Shown here in pieces: positions 8,618 to 18,051 of a stretch of 64,000 nucleotides of DNA. Every line of letters starts with the position of its first letter. The first letter of the stretch is position 1. The notes under the pieces were generated by a model. It had not been told where the DNA came from, ran no database searches, and was given only the letters and a program-made list of their open reading frames with translations. The translations under genes and the position numbers were made by a program. Source of the stretch: Pantoea allii (GTDB taxonomy: Bacteria; Pseudomonadota; Gammaproteobacteria; Enterobacterales; Enterobacteriaceae); the NCBI RefSeq assembly GCF_002307475.1, contig NZ_NTMH01000032.1, positions 62,001-126,000 on the forward strand, read 5' to 3'.

Positions 8618-9562
8618 ATGAAGAAAAAAAACACGACGCCCACGCCTCACGATGCGACCTTCCGACAGTTTCTTACACAGCCAGAGATTGCGCGGGATTT
8701 TATGGAATTGCACCTGCCTGCGGAATTACGGGCGGTTTGCGACCTCAGCACGTTAAAACTCGAATCAGGATCATTCGTTGAAGATGACCTACGCCAATAT
8801 TTCAGTGACGTGTTGTACAGCCTGAAAACCACCCATGGTGACGATGGCTACGTCCATGTGCTCATCGAACATCAGTCCTCACCTGATAAGCACATGGCAT
8901 TGAGATTGCTGCGTTACGCTGTGGCCGCGATGCAGCGCCACCTTGAAGCCGGCCATAAAACATTACCGCTGGTGATTCCGGTCTTGTTCTATACCGGTAA
9001 ACGTAGCCCGTATCCTTATTCCACGCGCTGGCTGGATGAGTTTACCGATCCTGCGCTGGCCAGCAGGCTATACGGCGAGGCGTTCCCGCTGGTGGATGTC
9101 ACCATTATTCCTGACGAGGAGATTGCTGAGCACCGCAGTATGGCGGCACTAACCCTGCTGCAGAAGCATATTCACCAGCGTGATTTAGCGGAGTTGGTGG
9201 ATAAGCTGGTCCCAGTATTGCTGGCGGGCTATCTTTCTTCATCACAGGTCATATCGCTGATACACTATATTGTGCAGGCGGGCGAAACCGCCGATGCTGA
9301 GGCGTTGGTAAGAGAACTGGCACATCGCGTGCCGCAACACGGAGATGCACTGATGACCATTGCACAACAGCTTGAACAAAAAGGGATTGAAAAAGGCATG
9401 GAAAAAGGCATCCAGCTGGGTCGCGAAGAAGGTCGCTCTGAAGGGGAACGCGAAGCGACACTGAAAATTGCCCGCACAATGCTGCAAAGCGGCCTTGATC
9501 GTGAGACGGTAATGAAAATGACCGGGCTGAACGAAGACGACCTCGCGCTGATCCGTCACTAA
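8618..9562 (+). CDS. Rpn family recombination-promoting nuclease/putative transposase (YhgA-like)
   Basis: Protein of 314 residues of the PD-(D/E)XK-fold Rpn family (also called YhgA-like or transposase_31). Seen: the N-terminal HDATFRQFL, the Asp in YFSDVLYSL and the Glu-x-Gln of VLIEHQSSPD that form the nuclease site, followed by PLVIPVLFYTG. The tail has the family's typical run of charged Gly-Glu/Lys repeats (EKGIEKGMEKGIQLGREEG). Members in E. coli cleave DNA and promote RecA-independent recombination. It is divergent from dcuS, with AGGAAAG just before the ATG. No terminal inverted repeats or target duplications flank it, so it is not itself a visible insertion sequence. Confidence 0.85.
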   Translation: MKKKNTTPTPHDATFRQFLTQPEIARDFMELHLPAELRAVCDLSTLKLESGSFVEDDLRQYFSDVLYSLKTTHGDDGYVHVLIEHQSSPDKHMALRLLRYAVAAMQRHLEAGHKTLPLVIPVLFYTGKRSPYPYSTRWLDEFTDPALASRLYGEAFPLVDVTIIPDEEIAEHRSMAALTLLQKHIHQRDLAELVDKLVPVLLAGYLSSSQVISLIHYIVQAGETADAEALVRELAHRVPQHGDALMTIAQQLEQKGIEKGMEKGIQLGREEGRSEGEREATLKIARTMLQSGLDRETVMKMTGLNEDDLALIRH

Positions 9563-9931
9563 GCGGTGCCCATAGCGGCAGGCTATTGCCAGACAACGTC
9601 AATAGCCTCGGCGTTTATTCGCAAACAGTTGTAAAAGCCCTTCAGGCTGCCTGCCAGGCTAATAGAGACGCAGAGTAAGGCCGGAGCTGCTCTTATTATT
9701 GTTTTTTAGCCTCACACAGAATATTTGTGTTAAGGCATTGAATATTGCGAAACGCCCGTTTATTGTGTGGTTAAAATATATCGATAACAAAGTTAACCTT
9801 TTGTAACTAAATTAACTGCACCATCCTGCCTTTTAATTTTTTAACTATTTTCATATTAACTACGCAATAACAATATTTTAAAATTTCGGGACTTTTTTTA
9901 ACCAGTTCTCCACAAAAATCGTAGATCCCGA
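9563..9931. promoter_or_regulatory. mqo upstream region with ArcA-like direct repeats
   Basis: About 370 bases without a gene, AT-rich toward mqo. From 9792 there are three GTTAA-like elements at 11-base or similar spacing (GTTAAC at 9792, GTAAC at 9803, TTAAC at about 9812), the arrangement of ArcA direct-repeat boxes. E. coli mqo is repressed by ArcA, so this is a plausible ArcA site; it is an inference from pattern alone. Confidence 0.45.
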
Positions 9932-11587
9932 ATGATTAAATCAACTAAATTTGTACCTGCATTGTCGCTTGCAGCGTTACTCGTTTCTTCAGTTACCCAC
10001 GCTGAAAATTCACCAGAAAAAACAGATGTCCTGCTAATTGGCGGCGGTATCATGAGCGCCTCTCTGGGCACCCTGCTGGAAGAGCTGCAGCCTGGCTGGA
10101 AACAGATCATGGTTGAGAAGCTTGATGGTGTTGCGCTGGAATCCTCTAATGGCTGGAATAATGCCGGCACCGGCCACTCTGCCAACATGGAGCTGAACTA
10201 CACGCCCGAGCGTGCAGACGGTTCTATCGACGTGACCAAAGCACTGGAAATCAATGAAGCATTCATGATTTCTCGCCAGTTCTGGAGTTCTCAGGTTAAA
10301 GATGGCGTGTTAAATAACCCGCGCTCGTTCATTAACTCAACGCCGCATATGAGCTTCGTCTGGGGTGATAACGTTGATTACCTGACCAAACGCTATGCTG
10401 CGCTGCAGAAAACCGTGCTGTTCCAGGGCATGAAATTCTCAACCGATCACAAGCAGATTGAACAGTGGGCACCGCTGGTCATGGAAGGGCGCGATCCACA
10501 ACAAAAAGTGGCAGCAACCTGGACGCCAGTGGGAACCGATGTTAACTACGGTGAAATTACCCGTCAGTTAATTGGCAGCCTGAAGAAGAACGATAATTTC
10601 CGTCTGGAAACCTCTTCAGAAGTGACCGATTTCAAACGTAACGGTGATAATTCCTGGCACGTTACCATCAAAGACGCCAAAAACGGCGGCGAACGTACTG
10701 TCGACGCGAAATATGTGTTTATTGGTGCAGGTGGTGGTGCGCTTAAACTGCTGCAAAAAACCGGTATTCCGGAAGCCGACAACTATGCAGGTTTCCCGGT
10801 CGGGGGCTCTTTCCTGGTCACAGAGAACACTGCCATTGCCGATCGCCATTTAGCGAAAGTCTATGGCCAGGCGTCGGTAGGTGCACCACCGATGTCGGTT
10901 CCGCATCTGGATACCCGCTATCTTGATGGTAAACGTGTAGTGTTGTTTGGACCTTTTGCAACGTTCTCAACCAAGTTCCTGAAAAATGGTTCGCTGTTTG
11001 ATTTACTGAGCACTACGACCACCAGCAACGTTATGCCGATGACGCACGTGGGCATGGATAACTTCGACCTGGTGAAATACCTGATCGGTCAGGTTATGCT
11101 GAGCGATGATGACCGTTTCGCCGCGCTGAAAGAGTACTATCCTGACGCGAAGAAAGAAGACTGGAAACTGATTCAGGCCGGTCAGCGCGTACAGATCATC
11201 AAGAAAGATGCGGAGAAAGGCGGCGTGCTGAAACTGGGTACGGAAATCGTGACCGATCAGCAGAAAACCGTTGCCGCCTTGTTGGGCGCATCGCCTGGCG
11301 CGTCGACCGCCGCGCCCATCGCGATCAATGTGATGCAGAAACTGTTCCCTGAACAATTCAAGTCAGCAGAATGGCAGGAAAAAATCCGTAAAATCGTTCC
11401 TGCCTATGGTCAGAAACTTAACGACAATCCTGCGCTCACGCAGCAGGTTTGGGATGAAACAGCAGCAACGCTGCAGCTGACCAAGCCACCGGTTATTCAG
11501 ATGGGAAATCAGCCAACTGAAGCACCTGCCGCCAAAAGCGAAAAAGCACCTGCTCCAGCCTCGGCTAAGCACGATATGGCGCTGTAA
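9932..11587 (+). CDS. mqo: Malate:quinone oxidoreductase
   Basis: FAD-dependent malate dehydrogenase of 551 residues (E. coli Mqo 548) that oxidises malate to oxaloacetate and passes electrons to the quinone pool from the inner membrane face. FAD-binding [18 protein letters not shown] follows a hydrophobic N-terminal stretch ending THA-EN, as in the E. coli protein. Further family blocks are [33 protein letters not shown] [28 protein letters not shown] and [13 protein letters not shown]. The C-terminus is a low-complexity Ala/Pro/Lys tail (from about residue 525). It is a single-gene unit with its own terminator. No strong Shine-Dalgarno precedes the ATG. Confidence 0.95.
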   Translation: MIKSTKFVPALSLAALLVSSVTHAENSPEKTDVLLIGGGIMSASLGTLLEELQPGWKQIMVEKLDGVALESSNGWNNAGTGHSANMELNYTPERADGSIDVTKALEINEAFMISRQFWSSQVKDGVLNNPRSFINSTPHMSFVWGDNVDYLTKRYAALQKTVLFQGMKFSTDHKQIEQWAPLVMEGRDPQQKVAATWTPVGTDVNYGEITRQLIGSLKKNDNFRLETSSEVTDFKRNGDNSWHVTIKDAKNGGERTVDAKYVFIGAGGGALKLLQKTGIPEADNYAGFPVGGSFLVTENTAIADRHLAKVYGQASVGAPPMSVPHLDTRYLDGKRVVLFGPFATFSTKFLKNGSLFDLLSTTTTSNVMPMTHVGMDNFDLVKYLIGQVMLSDDDRFAALKEYYPDAKKEDWKLIQAGQRVQIIKKDAEKGGVLKLGTEIVTDQQKTVAALLGASPGASTAAPIAINVMQKLFPEQFKSAEWQEKIRKIVPAYGQKLNDNPALTQQVWDETAATLQLTKPPVIQMGNQPTEAPAAKSEKAPAPASAKHDMAL

Positions 11588-11609
11588 TGCTGTAATTGAG
11601 AAAAAACGA

Positions 11610-11642
11610 AGCCCGCGTCATTGATGACGCGGGCTTTTTTTA
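11610..11642 (+). terminator. Intrinsic terminator of mqo
   Basis: Perfect 11-bp stem AGCCCGCGTCA/TGACGCGGGCT with TTGA loop, followed by seven or more T residues, 23 bases after the mqo stop. Confidence 0.92.
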
Positions 11643-11667
11643 CGTCTAAACAATGCGGTAAAAATTA

Positions 11668-11955
11668 TCAGGTTTTATCGCCGCGCCAGTTAGCCCAGGG
11701 ATCATCAGTGGCTGGGGGCGCAGAATCCGGCTCAGATTCACTCAATGAAGCCAGATAGAGCGCTTCCACTTCGGCACGCGCCCAGGGCGTTCGGCGCAAA
11801 AACTTCAGGCTGGACTTTACGCTGGGATCGCTTTTAAAACAGTTAATATTGATACGCTTGCTCAGTTCAGGCCAGCCATACTGTTCGACCAGGCTGTTGA
11901 CCTGCATTTCAAGCGTAATGCCATGCAGGGGATCTTTAGAGGCGTGAACGTTCAT
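11668..11955 (-). CDS. VF530 family (DUF2132) protein
   Basis: Small protein of 95 residues. The core matches the VF530/DUF2132 family: [21 protein letters not shown], then [31 protein letters not shown] and VEALYL, a compact helical fold proposed to bind DNA or act as a small adaptor; its function is not established. The acidic tail (about 75-95) is variable. Start at 11955 is chosen because GGAAAG lies 4 bases upstream; the ATG at 11979 lacks such a site. It lies convergent to mqo, sharing the intergenic region with the mqo terminator. Confidence 0.85.
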   Translation of the reverse strand: MNVHASKDPLHGITLEMQVNSLVEQYGWPELSKRININCFKSDPSVKSSLKFLRRTPWARAEVEALYLASLSESEPDSAPPATDDPWANWRGDKT

Positions 11956-12076
11956 CGTCTTTCCGCTTAATGCTGTCAAACCTTGATCCTGCGGGATGGC
12001 GTTGCATGGCGCAAGTGTTTACTGAACATAAACCCTGCTTGCCCTGGAGATCTGCTGCACGGATGCGGTAAAGAGG

Positions 12077-12547
12077 TTACGTAATGCGCTCAACCAGACA
12101 GGAATAACATCCCTGTTTTGCATTGTGCACCTGGATATAACAGACCGCCGGGTTGGCAAAAAAACGCATTATCATCTCGTCTGCGGCGCTTCCTTCACAG
12201 ACGTCTGCTTGTGTCAGATAATCATGCGCATCAAAACCCCGTAACGAAAGCAGCCGGTGCGTCATGACCGCAGGTATTTCATCTGTGTAAATTCCCTGCT
12301 GGGTCCAGTTTTCCCAAAGATAGATCGCATGAGAACCAAAATAGGGCGTTTGGGCGGGCTGATAGAGATGATTAATCAGTAGCGCGGTTTCGCCTGCCGG
12401 GATATCGCGCAGGGAAATTCTGTCGGGATAGCCAGGATGACTATCGACCTTTTTTCTTATCACCCCATGTTGTTTTAAATAGCCTTCATCCTGTCCAAAA
12501 AGATGGATAAAGGGATCGGCTTTCAGGCCTGAGATTCGGTATTTCAT
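12077..12547 (-). CDS. DUF1203 domain-containing protein
   Basis: Protein of 156 residues matching the DUF1203 family across its length: an N-terminal YRISGLKADPF, a middle IPAGETALLINHLYQPAQTPY with FGSHAIYL, and the C-terminal YIQVHNAKQGCYSC. No catalytic role is established for the family, although conserved His and Cys residues suggest a small cytosolic enzyme or stress protein. GGAGGATGAA precedes the ATG closely, which fixes the start. Monocistronic as far as can be seen. Confidence 0.85.
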   Translation of the reverse strand: MKYRISGLKADPFIHLFGQDEGYLKQHGVIRKKVDSHPGYPDRISLRDIPAGETALLINHLYQPAQTPYFGSHAIYLWENWTQQGIYTDEIPAVMTHRLLSLRGFDAHDYLTQADVCEGSAADEMIMRFFANPAVCYIQVHNAKQGCYSCLVERIT

Positions 12548-13062
12548 TTCATCCTCCGCTAATTAACAGACGGACAGTATCCTTTGTTGGTCGGAAGTAC
12601 TCGCTGTTTGCGGCCACAGAGATCGCTGCGTGAAGCCATTGGAGGATGACGTTTTTTCGCAGTGCTATAACGTCCTTCCTGCGTTAACAGAACTGTTTCA
12701 GGTGCGTTTCAGAGATGATTGACGTCAGCGATGGTCAGCATTGACCTGGCGCGTTTTTCCCGGTGGCAGGGCCTGGAAAGGAATACACAACATCGGCATC
12801 TTGCCGGCTCTTCGCTTTGAAAAAGACCGAGGGGAAGACGGTTTACCCTTCAGGACGTCCATGAGGGCTGCAATGAAGGATGAGCGTGTTGTCTCCAGAG
12901 CACACAGCAGACGACGCCACGGTTGTCAGCCAGTAAAATGGAACAGGTACCAGGGGAAATGCCACTTTAATATCGGCGACAGTTGGTAAGGCGATAATGG
13001 CAGTAGGCAGGTCTGGCAGAAAGCAACCGTCCGGTGACAGTGTCACCGGACGGTTATCGCAC
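12548..13062. other. Non-coding stretch, no gene recognised
   Basis: About 515 bases between the DUF1203 gene and the end of ddc. Two short open frames on opposite strands (around 12741-13046) overlap each other and have no recognisable protein features. Only the palindrome at its right end stands out. Confidence 0.5.
13025..13055. terminator. Perfect 15-bp palindromic hairpin after ddc
   Basis: Arms 13025-13039 and 13041-13055 are exact reverse complements around a single G. It begins 8 bases beyond the ddc stop (ddc runs on the minus strand), followed on that strand by TTGCTTTCT, a weak T-rich tail. Most likely the ddc terminator. Confidence 0.65.
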
Positions 13063-14529
13063 TTAGCGCAATGACTCGGCGGTCTTCTCCAGCAGCGTCA
13101 GCAGGACAGTAATATCCTCCAGCGTGACCGTTGGATTCAACAACGTCATTTTCAAACAGGTCACACCGTTGTGCTCGGTTACGCCAACGTTGGCGCGACC
13201 CGATTCCAGCAACGCATCACCAATACGCTGATTGAACAGGGCAACGTCTGCATCGCTCCAGCCCGTTAGCGGCTGTGGACGATAACGGAACAGCACGCTC
13301 GCCAGCTGTGGTTTCATTACCAACTCCAGCGCATCTTGCTGCTCAATAAACTGAGCGACCTGCTGTGCCAGGGTTACGCCATGATCGATGATCTCGGCAT
13401 ACTGTTTCTGGCCGAGGGCTTCCAGCCCCATCCACAGTTTCAACGCATCGAAACGGCGGGTGGTCTGCAACGATTTTGAGACCAGATTTGGCACGCCCTG
13501 CGCTTCATCAAACTCAGAGTTCAGGTACGCAGCCTGATAGCGCATCAACTCGTAGTGACGGGCTTCTTTTAACAGGAACGCCCCGCAGCTGATGGTCTGG
13601 AAAAACTGTTTGTGGAAGTCCAGCGTCACGGAATCCACCAGATCCAGGCCATCCAGGTAATGACGATATTTCTCTGACAGCAGCAGCGCGCCGCCCCAGG
13701 CCGCGTCAACGTGCACCCAGATTTGTTGTTCTGCGGCCAGTTTGACGATATCACGCAGCGGATCGATAGCACCGGCGTCGGTGGTGCCTGCCGTCGCGAC
13801 AATGGCCAGCACCTGTTCGTTGTTGGCCCTGGCCTGTGCCAGTTTCTCCGACAGATCGGTCATGTCCATGCGTGCAAACGCATCGCATTTCACCAACGTC
13901 ACGGACTGGTAGCCTAAGCCGAGCAGCGCCATGTTCTTTTGCACTGAGAAGTGGGCATTCTCTGAACAAAAGACTTTGATCTTTCTGAGATCGCCAGTCA
14001 GACCGTCCTGCTGTACAGAATGACCCTGGCGGGCAAAGAACGCGTCACGCGCCAGCATCAAACCCATCAGATTGCTCTGGGTTCCGCCGCTGGTGAACAC
14101 GCCGGCATCGCCCGCCTGATAGCCAACCTGGGAACGCAGCCATTCGATCAGCTTCATTTCAATGAGGGTGGCAGAGGGTGCCTGATCCCACGAATCCATA
14201 CTCTGGTTCGTGGCGTTAATCAGCACTTCAGCCGCCTGGCTAATCACCAGACTAGGGCAATGCAAATGCGCAACACACTGCGGATGATGCACCGACAGGC
14301 TGTCTTTCAGGAAATACTCAATCGCGCGTTCGATGGCGACCTGGTTGCCCAGGCCCTCTGGATTAAAGTCCAGCTTGATGCGTTCGCGCAGTTCTGCAAC
14401 CGTTTTACCCTGATACATCTCAGGCTGTTCCAGCCACTTAACGACTGCCGCACTGCTTTGTGCGATAGCCTGCTGGTAAGCCTCAGTGCTTTGCACTGAG
14501 GACGCCAGAATTGGATTTGACCGTGACAT
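13063..14529 (-). CDS. ddc: L-2,4-diaminobutyrate decarboxylase
   Basis: PLP-dependent group II decarboxylase of 488 residues that converts L-2,4-diaminobutyrate to 1,3-diaminopropane. Seen: HCPSLVISQAAEVLINATNQ and NQSMDSWDQAPSAT in the N-terminal part, GVFTSGGTQSNLMGLMLARD, the WVHVDAAWGGALLLSEKYR block and the PLP lysine in TLDFHKQFFQT. The context with dat upstream settles the substrate over glutamate or aromatic amino acids. The ATG at 14529 is preferred over an in-frame TTG at 14547 because GGAG sits 8 bases before it. The start lies 14 bases past the dat stop, so the two genes form an operon dat-ddc. Confidence 0.93.
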   Translation of the reverse strand: MSRSNPILASSVQSTEAYQQAIAQSSAAVVKWLEQPEMYQGKTVAELRERIKLDFNPEGLGNQVAIERAIEYFLKDSLSVHHPQCVAHLHCPSLVISQAAEVLINATNQSMDSWDQAPSATLIEMKLIEWLRSQVGYQAGDAGVFTSGGTQSNLMGLMLARDAFFARQGHSVQQDGLTGDLRKIKVFCSENAHFSVQKNMALLGLGYQSVTLVKCDAFARMDMTDLSEKLAQARANNEQVLAIVATAGTTDAGAIDPLRDIVKLAAEQQIWVHVDAAWGGALLLSEKYRHYLDGLDLVDSVTLDFHKQFFQTISCGAFLLKEARHYELMRYQAAYLNSEFDEAQGVPNLVSKSLQTTRRFDALKLWMGLEALGQKQYAEIIDHGVTLAQQVAQFIEQQDALELVMKPQLASVLFRYRPQPLTGWSDADVALFNQRIGDALLESGRANVGVTEHNGVTCLKMTLLNPTVTLEDITVLLTLLEKTAESLR

Positions 14530-14543
14530 CGACTTTACTCCAC

Positions 14544-15929
14544 TCAAACTGCTTCGACGCCAGCGGCAAGCAGGGCGCTTTCAAATTTATCCAGGAAGAC
14601 CTGCATTTCATCATGATTGATCAGCAGGGAAGGCAGCAGACGTAATACGCTGCCGTGGCGTCCACCGCGCTCAAGGATCAGGCCATTTTCAAAGCATTTC
14701 TTCTGAATGAGAGCGGATAAATCACCATCAGCCGGGTAGCAGCCCATATGATCCTGCGCGTCGTTTGGCTTGACCATTTCAATACCGAGCATCAGGCCAA
14801 GACCACGCACGTTACCGATGGCCGGATAGCGTTGCTGCAGTTCGCCAAGTTTGCCTTTCAGCCACTCACCTTTTTCCGCGACGCTGTCAGCGATATTGTT
14901 TTCTTTCAGCAGCTTCAGCGTTGTCAGGCCCGTCGCCATCGCCAGCTGGTTGCCACGGAACGTGCCGGTATGATGGCCCGGTGACCAGGCATCAAACTGC
15001 TTTTTGATCCCCAGCACGGCTAACGGTAAACCGCCGCCTACCGCTTTTGACATCACGATAATATCGGGCTCAATGCCGGCATGCTCAAACGCGAAGAATT
15101 TACCGGTACGGGCAAATCCTGCCTGAACTTCATCCAGAATCAGCAGGATACCGTGCTCCTGCGTCACTTTACGGATGCGTTGCAGCCATTCAGCCGGTGC
15201 CGGATTCACGCCGCCTTCACCTTGAACCGCTTCGAGAATCACAGCAGCAGGTTTACGGACACCACTTTCAACATCGTTGATCAGGTTTTCGAAGTAGTAG
15301 GTCAGGGCTTTCACACCGGCGTCACCACCAATGCCCAGCGGGCAGCGGTACAGATGCGGGTAAGGCATAAACTGGACTTCTGGCATCATGCCATTGACGG
15401 CTTCTTTAGGTGACAGGTTGCCGGTAACAGCCAGTGCACCATGCGTCATGCCGTGATAACCGCCGGAGAAGCTGATCACACCTGAACGGCCGGTGTGTTT
15501 CTTCGCCAGCTTGAGCGCCGCTTCGACCGCATCCGCGCCGGAAGGCCCGGTGAATTGCAGGCAATATTCTTTGCCCTGACCCGGTAACAGGGAGAGCAGA
15601 TATTCTGAGAACGCATCTTTTAATGGCGTGGTCAGATCCAGAGTATGTAACGGCAAGCCGCTGGTAATGACATTTTGGATGCTTTGCAGTACGTCAGGGT
15701 GATTATGACCTAACGCAAGCGTTCCGGCACCGGCAAGACAGTCAAGATACTGTTTGTTCTCGACGTCTGTGATCCAGACACCATTAGCTTTCGCAATCGC
15801 TAACGGTAATTTACGCGGATAACTTCGAACATTTGATTCAAACTCGGCCTGGCGGGCCAGATAAGTCTCATTGTTACCGTTTAATGTATTCGCATTCAAA
15901 CTATCAATACGGACTTTATCCGTCATCAT
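14544..15929 (-). CDS. dat: L-2,4-diaminobutyrate:2-oxoglutarate aminotransferase
   Basis: Class III PLP aminotransferase of 461 residues. It forms L-2,4-diaminobutyrate from aspartate semialdehyde with glutamate as amino donor, feeding the downstream decarboxylase to give 1,3-diaminopropane. Blocks seen: [74 protein letters not shown] and the PLP lysine in [22 protein letters not shown] lies just upstream of two consecutive ATG codons (15929 and 15926); the second has the better spacing. The upstream 460 bases hold its promoter. Confidence 0.94.
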   Translation of the reverse strand: MMTDKVRIDSLNANTLNGNNETYLARQAEFESNVRSYPRKLPLAIAKANGVWITDVENKQYLDCLAGAGTLALGHNHPDVLQSIQNVITSGLPLHTLDLTTPLKDAFSEYLLSLLPGQGKEYCLQFTGPSGADAVEAALKLAKKHTGRSGVISFSGGYHGMTHGALAVTGNLSPKEAVNGMMPEVQFMPYPHLYRCPLGIGGDAGVKALTYYFENLINDVESGVRKPAAVILEAVQGEGGVNPAPAEWLQRIRKVTQEHGILLILDEVQAGFARTGKFFAFEHAGIEPDIIVMSKAVGGGLPLAVLGIKKQFDAWSPGHHTGTFRGNQLAMATGLTTLKLLKENNIADSVAEKGEWLKGKLGELQQRYPAIGNVRGLGLMLGIEMVKPNDAQDHMGCYPADGDLSALIQKKCFENGLILERGGRHGSVLRLLPSLLINHDEMQVFLDKFESALLAAGVEAV

Positions 15930-16392
15930 ATCTCTCCTACAACCGGGCGTGGCATCACGCTGCAGTTGGATAAGTGAATAAAATTTAGAGCTGGTGTTAA
16001 AAACGCGGCCAATATAGGGTTTTTTAACACAGGACTCAATGATTAATTTTATAAGGATTTGTGGATGTATTTACTTTATAAACCAGCGACTTAGCCCGAA
16101 AAGGGAAGCGAGGTAAACCGCTTATGTTAAAATGAGTAAACAATAAAGCGCCTAAAAACACCTGCTTACCGCATTCCCGTGAGAATCTGCCAGCGAAAAA
16201 TAAAGTGTGTTAGCAAGCATTTCAGGACAGATAAGCGATAAAATTTGAGATTAATCAACCAACAAAATGTAAAACGCACGCCATCTGAATGACACACTAA
16301 AAAGCTAAGAATGAATATTCGTATAACTTCTATTTAACATTCCATTAAAGCCAATACGCGAGAAAAAGACGCTTTGCGTCCTTCCCGCTCCG
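15930..16392. other. dat upstream region, AT-rich
   Basis: About 460 bases without a gene between the dat start and the end of the TetR gene. AT-rich, presumably the dat-ddc promoter; no specific operator was recognised. It also contains the TetR-gene terminator. Confidence 0.5.
16363..16380 (-). terminator. Short intrinsic terminator of the TetR gene
   Basis: On the minus strand GACGC-AAA-GCGTC is followed by TTTTTCTC, 12 bases beyond the TetR stop. The stem is short (5 bp), so confidence is moderate. Confidence 0.6.
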
Positions 16393-16977
16393 TTAACGCA
16401 TAAATTGTATAAAGTGATTAATGTCGGCCATGACCTGCTCAATTTTTTCTGGCGAAGATTTAATGCTCAACATATCAGCATAGCCATTAAGCATGGCATT
16501 GAGTTGGCGCGCGCTGCGCGCGACATCATCCGTATGAAAACAACCCTGTGCAACGCCAGCACGAATAATGTCACAGAGCAACGCATCCCAGCCCGCCGTA
16601 ATCTTGTCGGCTAAGTCTGCATAATCGGCGTTATGTGCCGCCATCTGCCAGAAAGAAGCATAGAGCCGCCAGACCGAATCTGAAGTATCAGGTATATGGC
16701 CTTCAATCATACAGTGTAGTTGCTGCTCAGGTTCCAGGCCGGCCAGTTCAGCGGTAAATTCCTCTAACTCGCGCTGCATGAAGTGTTCCAGCGCGGTTAA
16801 GGTAAGCGTGTGCCAGTCAGGGAAATAGTGATAAATATGGCTACGCGATATACCCAGCGATTCCGTTAATTCCCGCGTCGTGGCTTTCTCAATGCCTTTT
16901 TCGATAAAAAGCGCGACGGCGCCTGTGAGGATTTTTTCTTTCAAGGTTTCCCCAGATGTTGCCATTGGTGCTTTCAT
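16393..16977 (-). CDS. TetR/AcrR family transcriptional regulator
   Basis: Repressor of 194 residues. The N-terminal DNA-binding domain (about 10-60) shows KEKILTGAVALFIEKGIEKATTRELTESLGISRSHIYHYFPDW, written here in part: the recognition helix is ISRSHIYHYFPDW. The C-terminal ligand domain cannot be assigned to a subgroup. Its start is ambiguous between 16980 and 16977, where GGGAG lies immediately upstream; the open frame continues upstream to 17037 but that part would overlap the operators. It is divergent from the ABC membrane protein gene, 95 bases away, with two identical inverted repeats between them, so it most likely represses both genes. Confidence 0.85.
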   Translation of the reverse strand: MKAPMATSGETLKEKILTGAVALFIEKGIEKATTRELTESLGISRSHIYHYFPDWHTLTLTALEHFMQRELEEFTAELAGLEPEQQLHCMIEGHIPDTSDSVWRLYASFWQMAAHNADYADLADKITAGWDALLCDIIRAGVAQGCFHTDDVARSARQLNAMLNGYADMLSIKSSPEKIEQVMADINHFIQFMR

Positions 16978-16995
16978 CATCACTCCCGAATTGAC

Positions 16996-17013
16996 TTTGA
17001 GCAAACGCTCAAA
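16996..17013. promoter_or_regulatory. TetR-family operator, copy 1
   Basis: Inverted repeat TTTGAGC-AAAC-GCTCAAA just upstream of the TetR start. The core TTGAGC-N4-GCTCAA recurs at 17030-17045. Confidence 0.7.
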
Positions 17014-17029
17014 TACGATGCGCTGGTAC

Positions 17030-17045
17030 TTGAGCATTCGCTCAA
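17030..17045. promoter_or_regulatory. TetR-family operator, copy 2
   Basis: TTGAGC-ATTC-GCTCAA, the same core as copy 1. The two centres are 33 bases apart, close to three helical turns, so bound dimers would lie on the same DNA face. It ends 26 bases before the start of the divergent gene. Confidence 0.7.
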
Positions 17046-17071
17046 TTCTAACCGTTTAAGAAAAGAAAATC

Positions 17072-17962
17072 ATGTGTTCTACCCGAACGACACCACCGGA
17101 TCTCGCACCACCAAACGCTATTGCGACCTTAAAGAGGTTAGGTCGACGTCACAATAAAAAGCTCGCGCTCACTCTGCTTTTAGTCGTGGCAGAAAACGTC
17201 ACCTACCTGCTTTATCCGCTATTAGCCGGGTTTGCCATAAACGCCATTGTCACCGGGCAGGCGCTCTATGCTGTGCTCTATGCGGTCATGGTATTTACGA
17301 TGTGGGTCATCGGAGCCGCAAGACGCAGCGTCGATACCCGCACCTTCGCCCGTATTTATGCCGAACTGGCGGTGCCGGTTATCGTGGCGCAGCGTCACGA
17401 AAAGCATAATGCGTCAACGGTTGCCGCTCGTGTGACGTTGTCACGTGAGTTTGTGGACTTTTTCGAACTTCATCTGCCCATGCTGATCACTTCTCTGGCA
17501 TCGATCAGCGGCGCAGCCATCATGCTGCTGGTGATTGAATTCTGGACCGGCGTGGGCTGTGTGATCATTTTGTTGGTTCTTGCCTGTTTTTTACCCGGCT
17601 TCTCACGCAAGAATGAGGCGTTGTTTGGTCGTCTGAATAACCGGCTTGAAAAAGAGGTGAGTCTGGTGACGATGGCGCAGGCACCCACACTGGCGAAGCA
17701 CTACGCTGTGCTGGCGCGATTACGTATTGGACTCTCCGATCGTGAGGCGCTGGGTTTTTTGACCATCGGTACGGCTGCGGCGCTGCTGTTTGCCTTTACG
17801 ATCCTCGCCATGACCCGAAAAGGGATTGGTGATGCAGGACATATCTATTCCGTGATGACCTATCTGTGGATGTTCGCAATGAGCCTGGATGACGGGCCGC
17901 GCCTGCTTGAAAAATACTCGCAACTCAAAGATATAGGTCAGCGCGTGAATACAGGAAGCTAA
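17072..17962 (+). CDS. ABC transporter six-transmembrane-domain protein without ATPase domain
   Basis: Membrane protein of 296 residues resembling the ABC_membrane_6 family: a type-I exporter-like transmembrane region with about six hydrophobic segments (near 35-55, 60-80, 130-150, 155-172, 230-250 and 260-280), cytoplasmic loops rich in Arg/Lys, and no Walker A, signature or Walker B motif anywhere. No ATPase gene follows; the next gene is on the other strand. The protein must therefore borrow an ATPase or do something else. Control by the adjacent TetR regulator suggests a role in efflux or stress tolerance, but this is inference. The ATG at 17072 is used; the upstream AAGAAAA is a modest ribosome-binding site. 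Confidence 0.75.
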   Translation: MCSTRTTPPDLAPPNAIATLKRLGRRHNKKLALTLLLVVAENVTYLLYPLLAGFAINAIVTGQALYAVLYAVMVFTMWVIGAARRSVDTRTFARIYAELAVPVIVAQRHEKHNASTVAARVTLSREFVDFFELHLPMLITSLASISGAAIMLLVIEFWTGVGCVIILLVLACFLPGFSRKNEALFGRLNNRLEKEVSLVTMAQAPTLAKHYAVLARLRIGLSDREALGFLTIGTAAALLFAFTILAMTRKGIGDAGHIYSVMTYLWMFAMSLDDGPRLLEKYSQLKDIGQRVNTGS

Positions 17963-18051
17963 GCGCGAAAGGGGCAACGGCACGGCAGTAACGTCGCCTG
18001 TCGTTGCCCACATGCTGGCGGGCTTTGGCAAAGGCAGCCGCGCATCACCTG

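Noticed and set aside
8350..8643. N-terminal extension of DcuS
   Set aside because: DcuS of E. coli is 543 residues, matched exactly from 8349; the extension overlaps the start of the divergent Rpn gene and shows no homology.
8618..9562. Rpn gene as an insertion sequence
   Set aside because: No terminal inverted repeats or target-site duplication could be seen around it; the family is often annotated as transposase but need not be mobile.
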